A program made the translations under genes and the position numbers. The notes below the pieces were generated by a model. The model worked only from the letters and a program-made list of their open reading frames with translations. It had not been told where the DNA came from and searched no databases. Shown one piece after another: positions 59,907 through 64,000 of a DNA stretch of 64,000 nucleotides. Every line of letters begins with the position of its first letter. Position 1 is the stretch's first letter. The DNA comes from Verrucomicrobiia bacterium (GTDB lineage Bacteria; Verrucomicrobiota; Verrucomicrobiia; Opitutales; Cerasicoccaceae). The stretch spans positions 434,001 to 498,000 of the forward strand of contig JAUIHT010000001.1 in assembly GCA_030432235.1 (NCBI GenBank), read 5' to 3'.

Positions 59907-61301
59907 ATGCAAGAAGAACCATCCTTCGCGGCTCTGCCTTTGGCAGAGCCCATTCAGCGCGCGTTAAGCGAGTCCAACTACACGAAGCCGTCGCCTATCC
60001 AGTGGCAGGCCATCCCGGCGCAGCTCGAGGGCCGCGACCTCATCGGCTGCGCGCAGACCGGCACCGGCAAGACCGCTGCGTTCGCCCTGCCCATCCTGCA
60101 TCACCTGGCCGAGCGCGGCCACGGCAAGGAGCGGGGCATCGTCCGCGCCCTCGTCCTGACGCCCACGCGGGAGCTGGCCGTGCAGGTCGGCGAAAATTTC
60201 ACCAAGTACGGCAAGCACCTCAAGCTGCATCACGCGCTCGTTTACGGTGGGGTCAAGCAAGGCGGGCAAGTCAAGGCACTGCAGCGCGGCGTCGACATCC
60301 TCGTGGCCACGCCGGGCCGTTTGCTCGACCTCATGAACCAGGGGCACCTCAGCCTCAACCAGGTCGAGTTCCTCGTGCTCGACGAGGTCGACCGCATGCT
60401 GGACATGGGCTTCATCCACGACATCAAGCGCATCGCCAAGGAGCTACCGTTCCGCCGCCAGACCGCGCTCTTTACTGCCACGCTGACCAAGGACGTCGAG
60501 CGCGTGGCCGAGGCCTACGTCATCGACCCCGTGCGTGTGGAAATCAGCCCGGACAAGCCCGTGGTGGAGAAGATTCACCAGCAGATTTGCTTCCTCCACC
60601 CGGAGAACAAGGTCGCGCTGCTGGCCCAGCTTATCAATGAGCAAGCCGAGTCCGGCGACCCGCAGCTTACGCTCGTGTTCAGCCGCACCAAGTACGGCTC
60701 GGACAAGCTGGTCAAGCGCCTCAAGCGCGAAGGCATCCGCAGCGATTCCATCCACGGCAACAAGAGCCAGGGCGCCCGCCAGCGTGCTCTCGACGGCTTC
60801 CGCTCCGGCAAGCTGCCTGTGCTCATCGCCACCGATGTGGCTGCGCGCGGCATCGACGTGAAAAACGTCACCCTGGTGGTCAATTTCGATCTACCCGATG
60901 CCCCCGACACCTACGTGCACCGCATCGGGCGCACCGCCCGCGCCGAGGCCCACGGCCGCGCCGTTTCCTTCTGCGGCTACGAGGAGCTGGGACAGCTCCG
61001 CGACGTGCAGCGCCTCATCGGCAAGGAAATCGAGGTATTCGCCGAGCATGAGTTCCACGACGACAAGCTGGCCGAAAAAGCCGCGCAGAACCCGACGGGC
61101 AGAAGCGGCGGCAAGGGCAAGTCCGGCAAAGGCGGCCCCCGCGCCCGCAGCAAGTCCAAGCGCCACCAGCCCCGTTCCTCCAAGCCCGGCCATGCAGACG
61201 GCTTCAAGCCCAAGGGCAACCGGAGCTCGTCCGGCGGCAACGTACCCGGCCACTTCGCGAAAAAGAAACGCAACCGCGGCTTCCGCGGCTCGGGTGCGTG
61301 A
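59907..61301 (+). CDS. DEAD-box-type RNA helicase (RhlE-like, with DEVD motif)
   Basis: A 464-residue helicase; ATG 59907 (MQEEPSFAALPL) begins the Q-motif region. AQTGTGKTAAFALP (motif I), PTRELAVQ (Ia), VLDEVDRMLDMGF (motif II, DEVD instead of DEAD), FTATLTKDV (motif III, TAT instead of SAT), and HRIGRTARAEAHGRAV (VI) are seen. The last 80 residues are Lys/Arg/Gly/Ser-rich, probably RNA-binding. It remodels RNA, in ribosome assembly or cold adaptation. Confidence 0.9.
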   Translation: MQEEPSFAALPLAEPIQRALSESNYTKPSPIQWQAIPAQLEGRDLIGCAQTGTGKTAAFALPILHHLAERGHGKERGIVRALVLTPTRELAVQVGENFTKYGKHLKLHHALVYGGVKQGGQVKALQRGVDILVATPGRLLDLMNQGHLSLNQVEFLVLDEVDRMLDMGFIHDIKRIAKELPFRRQTALFTATLTKDVERVAEAYVIDPVRVEISPDKPVVEKIHQQICFLHPENKVALLAQLINEQAESGDPQLTLVFSRTKYGSDKLVKRLKREGIRSDSIHGNKSQGARQRALDGFRSGKLPVLIATDVAARGIDVKNVTLVVNFDLPDAPDTYVHRIGRTARAEAHGRAVSFCGYEELGQLRDVQRLIGKEIEVFAEHEFHDDKLAEKAAQNPTGRSGGKGKSGKGGPRARSKSKRHQPRSSKPGHADGFKPKGNRSSSGGNVPGHFAKKKRNRGFRGSGA

Positions 61302-61303
61302 GC

Positions 61304-61357
61304 AAGGCATAGCCTTGCAACCTCGATACTGCGTATCGTGATGGGGCTGTGCCCCAT
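61304..61357. repeat. Three consecutive hairpins downstream of the helicase gene
   Basis: GCAAGGC-ATA-GCCTTGC, then ATAC-TGC-GTAT, then TGGGGC-TGT-GCCCCA follow the helicase stop. Each has a three-base loop. They may end or protect the transcript; no long T-run is seen. The remainder of the gap to 61520 shows nothing recognisable. Confidence 0.5.
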
Positions 61358-61520
61358 TGCGCGTTACGTATGGTGCTGTTCCTTTGGGTAGAGACGCACC
61401 TACGGGGGGCGTCCTTGGCCCTTGGAATGGAGGTTGGCTACCTCTTGGTGTCAGAGCCCATGCTCCCCGGGTCCGGGAAGCTACTGGTTCCGGGGTCTGT
61501 GCGCGATAACAAGCCGCGCT

Positions 61521-61898
61521 TCAATCCGGCCGGATGCGATTGCTTGTTACATGGCCATCACCATCAAACCCGATTTCCAACCAATCATTGTCGATTTGAA
61601 TGAATGAACCGCGCTCCGGGCCAAGGCAGTAAAGATACATATAGCCACTATCTGAATCTGGCTGACCAAGCATTTCGAGGATTTCTGGCTGGGACTTGGC
61701 TATTAGCAGGTCGTGATTTATGAGGTAGCGAGCCATGTAATAGCGCTTTTCGACCTGATCCATCGTCGTAAGCGTTTTCCATTGCTCCTCATCGAACTTG
61801 TAGTAGAGGACACGTTCTCGGTTCAAATATGCAAGACCGCCTAATATTATTATCAGAGCTAGAAGGATCCGTATTCGATTTTTTTTGTGTGGTTTCAC
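61521..61898 (-). CDS. Membrane-anchored SmpA/OmlA-like small protein
   Basis: A 125-residue protein with an N-terminal helix ILLALIIILGGLAYL and a small domain: EILEMLGQPDSDSGYMYLYC then LEIGFDGDGHV, the pattern of the SmpA/OmlA (BamE-like) fold. There is no lipobox Cys. Function unknown; likely envelope. Confidence 0.55.
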   Translation of the reverse strand: MKPHKKNRIRILLALIIILGGLAYLNRERVLYYKFDEEQWKTLTTMDQVEKRYYMARYLINHDLLIAKSQPEILEMLGQPDSDSGYMYLYCLGPERGSFIQIDNDWLEIGFDGDGHVTSNRIRPD

Positions 61899-61929
61899 GA
61901 CTTGGTGGGAGGCATTGAATTCCCAAAAG

Positions 61930-62262
61930 TTACCACGATTGAGATTTATAATTTACGGTACCGTTTGAGTAAGTGATTTCTTCTTCGAAGTCGTTACTCT
62001 TGTCGGAATAGTAACTCGAACCATTGAATTTGTATCCAAGTCGACTCACGTATTCTTCAAACTGCTCCGGGGAAATCTCTGCCTTCAAGGAATAGTTATA
62101 GTCAGGAAGAAATCCTTCTTCCCAAGAAATTATTTCGATATTACTCGCCCCTTCTGGCAAAGCACCTTTTGGAGTCGGGTAAAGATATTCCCTGAACCAC
62201 AATTGTCCGTAGCCGAATATCACTCCAATAAAGAACCACAGGGCAGGCTTATATTTTTTCAT
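61930..62262 (-). CDS. Small membrane-anchored protein of unknown function
   Basis: A 110-residue protein with an N-terminal helix (ALWFFIGVIFGYGQLWF) and a short polar domain (FEEYVSRLGYKFNGSSYYSD). No homology recognised. Low-GC relative to neighbours. It lies 19 bases after the DnaJ-like gene stop and may share its message. Confidence 0.5.
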   Translation of the reverse strand: MKKYKPALWFFIGVIFGYGQLWFREYLYPTPKGALPEGASNIEIISWEEGFLPDYNYSLKAEISPEQFEEYVSRLGYKFNGSSYYSDKSNDFEEEITYSNGTVNYKSQSW

Positions 62263-62281
62263 TATGTCTAACTGCTGATCA

Positions 62282-63229
62282 TCAATACGCCGCCTTGAGC
62301 TTCTCCCAGAGCGCTTTCTGTTCCTCCGTCGTGGCGGCGTCGACGATGACCTCCACGACGGCGTAGAGGTCGCCGCGGGTGCCGTCGGGCTTTTTCATGC
62401 CGAGACCGCGCAGGCGCAGGCGGCTGCCGGACTTCGCGCCGGGTTTGACCGTGACGGCCACCTTCTGCTTGAGCGTGGGGATGGTCTTTTTGGCGCCGAG
62501 AGCGGCCTCCCAGGGTGGGATTTCCAGGTCGTAAATGAGGTCCGCGCCGTCGACCTCGAAGTCCGGATGGCGTTCCAGGCGAATGGTTAAAAACAGGTCG
62601 CCGGGGCCGGCCTGGCCGGGTGAACCTTTGCCCGCGAGGCGGATGCGCTGGCCTTCGCGCACTCCGGCGGGGATTTTCACCTTCAAGGTCTCGGTGGCGC
62701 TGAAGCCCTCGCGACGGAAGCTGATCTGCTTTTCGCCGCCGTTATTGGCCTCTTCGAGGGTCACGAGGAGGTCGGCGGAGAGATCCGCGCCCTTGGATGG
62801 GGCGCGCTGAAAACCGCCACCGTAGCCGCCGAAGTCCTCCGCGCCGTAGCCGCGCCCTCCCTGGGCGAAGCCCGCACCGCCGAAGAACTGCTCGAAGAAG
62901 TCACTGAAGCCGGTGCCGCCGAAGTGGTACTCACGTGCGCCGGGGCCCATGCCACCCATACCGCCGCCCCAGCCGGGGGGCGGGGTGAAGTCGCCACCCT
63001 GCTGCCAGTTGGCGCCGAGCTGGTCGTATTTGGTGCGCTTGTCGGGGTCGCCGAGAACCTCGTAGGCCTCGTTGATCTCCTTGAACTTCTCCTCGGCGCC
63101 GGGCTTGTCCTTGGCATGGTCCGGGTGGTACTGGCGGGCCAGTTTGCGGAACGCCTTCTTGATGGCGTCGGCGGAAGCGTCGCGCTCGACCCCGAGGGTT
63201 TCATAGTAGTCTTTGTATTGTACGGCCAC
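62282..63229 (-). CDS. DnaJ-like (CbpA-type) co-chaperone
   Basis: A 315-residue J-protein. I prefer the GTG at 63229 ([18 protein letters not shown]) over an earlier start at 63271. The J-domain has the essential QYHPDHAK motif. A long Gly/Phe region (about 75-145) follows, with no zinc-finger CxxCxGxG, so it is CbpA-like, not canonical DnaJ. The C-terminal two beta-domain region ([19 protein letters not shown]) binds client. It works with DnaK. Confidence 0.9.
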   Translation of the reverse strand: MAVQYKDYYETLGVERDASADAIKKAFRKLARQYHPDHAKDKPGAEEKFKEINEAYEVLGDPDKRTKYDQLGANWQQGGDFTPPPGWGGGMGGMGPGAREYHFGGTGFSDFFEQFFGGAGFAQGGRGYGAEDFGGYGGGFQRAPSKGADLSADLLVTLEEANNGGEKQISFRREGFSATETLKVKIPAGVREGQRIRLAGKGSPGQAGPGDLFLTIRLERHPDFEVDGADLIYDLEIPPWEAALGAKKTIPTLKQKVAVTVKPGAKSGSRLRLRGLGMKKPDGTRGDLYAVVEVIVDAATTEEQKALWEKLKAAY

Positions 63230-63344
63230 TGTGCTTCTAAATTGAGCAGGGCGGGGTCTGCGATCAAGCACGCTTCGGAAGATTTTTGCCCTGCTGTTTG
63301 TTTAAAACGCAACTCCTGGAGCGCTCCGGTGTCTTTTAGTCATT

Positions 63345-63614
63345 GTGAGAACCATAACCGTCGTCGTTCCCTGGGAGGAGGGGTTGCACCTGCGGCCAGC
63401 CGCTCGCCTGGTCAAGCTGGCCAAGTCCGTTCACTCAACGGTATCGCTAAAGGCAGGCGGGAAGGTGGCGGACGCCCGCAGCATCCTCAGTATTCTGTTG
63501 CTGGCGGCTTCCCTCGGTGCGGTTGTGCAGATCGATATCTGCGGCGTGGACGAGGTACAGGCCCAGGAGGCTATCGTGGAGATTTTCGAGGATGTCCTCG
63601 ATGAAAACGCCTAA
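63345..63614 (+). CDS. HPr-family phosphocarrier protein
   Basis: An 89-residue protein starting at GTG 63345. GLHLRPAARLVKL contains the phospho-His, and DARSILSILLLAA has the regulatory Ser. Such proteins carry phosphate from EI in PTS or PTS-like regulatory systems. No EI or EII gene is seen here. Its stop overlaps the convergent gene's end by 4 bases. Confidence 0.85.
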   Translation: MRTITVVVPWEEGLHLRPAARLVKLAKSVHSTVSLKAGGKVADARSILSILLLAASLGAVVQIDICGVDEVQAQEAIVEIFEDVLDENA

Positions 63615-64000
63615 AACGGTGCGCGGGAGCCCATGCCGACGGTGAGTTGGGCGATGAGGGCCTTGACCGCGGCAATGTTCTCCTCGACGGCGTCGAGGTA
63701 GGGATTTTGGCCGGTGTCGGGGTCAGTAAAGTACTGCCAGACGCCGCTGCACTGGTCGGTCATCTTCCAGTGGACAAATTTTTCCCAAAAGGCGGGAGTT
63801 TTCACGAGCATGTCCTCGTAGCTGGTAAAGGGGCGGTCCATGCCTTCGAGCCCCTGGAAATCGTAGCTTTCCTCGAACTCCTGATAGAGCAGGGGGAGCT
63901 TCTCGACGTAGCGCGGGTCGCTCATTTGCCCGATGAAGTCGGCGGTGCAGACGGCCTGGCCGAGCACTTTCTCCTTTTCGCTGGCAAAGCGCACCTTGGT
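63611..64000 (-). CDS. HD-domain-like protein, C-terminal part (5' end beyond window)
   Basis: The frame is open to the right edge, so only the last 127 to 130 residues are visible. LGQAVCTADFIGQMSDPRYV resembles an HD-domain helix (Ala-Asp pattern), and the rest is helical with Glu and Lys. HD-family phosphohydrolase is a guess. The start is outside the window. Confidence 0.35.
   Translation of the reverse strand, partial: TKVRFASEKEKVLGQAVCTADFIGQMSDPRYVEKLPLLYQEFEESYDFQGLEGMDRPFTSYEDMLVKTPAFWEKFVHWKMTDQCSGVWQYFTDPDTGQNPYLDAVEENIAAVKALIAQLTVGMGSRAPF

Noticed and set aside
1-64000. CRISPR array, rRNA genes, complete insertion sequence, integrase
   Set aside because: No evenly spaced identical repeats, rRNA signatures, transposase or tyrosine/serine recombinase motifs were seen on either strand.

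Overview
The window looks like a chromosome segment of a marine, polysaccharide-degrading Verrucomicrobiota of the Opitutae type (Puniceicoccales/Opitutales-like). This rests on PEP-CTERM proteins, an orphan Verru_Chthon cassette A-like protein, DUF1559-style pseudopilins, many Gfo/Idh/MocA, SSS-symporter, sialidase-like and lyase genes, and a Trp-rich secreted domain that I associate with Opitutae. No species is claimed.

Layout. 1-917: tail of an SSS symporter. 1031-11152: sugar island A, bounded by an intact tRNA-Leu(CAA) and a displaced copy of its 3' end. It holds a Gfo/Idh oxidoreductase, a LacI regulator, a lone pseudopilin, a heparinase II/III-like lyase, an SSS symporter and a PEP-CTERM protein. 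11196-16916: core genes (nadK, a secreted Trp-rich protein, gamma-carbonic-anhydrase-like protein, response regulator with coiled coil, plsY, ChaN-like lipoprotein). 17107-18378: AT-rich VapBC45-like toxin-antitoxin pair. 18379-19167: no gene seen. 19168-22758: pectate-lyase-3 protein and serA. 22985-47144: sugar island B, starting at tRNA-Arg(CCG) and ending at a displaced copy of that tRNA's 3' end. 47288-49138: pectate-lyase-like protein. 49193-63994: mostly core genes (topB, class V aminotransferase, RelE/Phd pair, FmdB-like zinc ribbon, polyprenyl synthase, DEAD-box-type helicase, DnaJ-like, HPr-like) plus a small AT-rich gene enclosed by inverted repeats.

How the genes work together. 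Each island seems to have its own regulator and its own promoter code. In island A, a 15-bp motif CGCAACTGTTTTCGT (or a close variant) lies 10 bp upstream of the -35 box of three genes and, reversed, over the start of lacI. In island B, nine transcription units carry a palindrome ATGTATRCAT, usually as TTGACN-N13-ATGTATRCAT so that the palindrome covers the -10 box. The FCD-type GntR regulator encoded there (42992-43720) is the obvious candidate ligand sensor and carries sites at its own promoter. The regulon joins three sialidase-like proteins, an SGNH esterase, a HpaI-family aldolase, PEP-CTERM proteins paired with anchorless paralogs, a Verru_Chthon A-like protein, dehydrogenases, an amidohydrolase, a D-serine-dehydratase-like enzyme and RidA. 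A kelch/NanM-like protein with an SSS symporter and a Gfo/Idh gene lie next to it. This resembles, but does not match, known pathways for sialic acid or anhydro-sialic acid. Several genes start about 8 nt after the -10 box, which predicts leaderless mRNAs.
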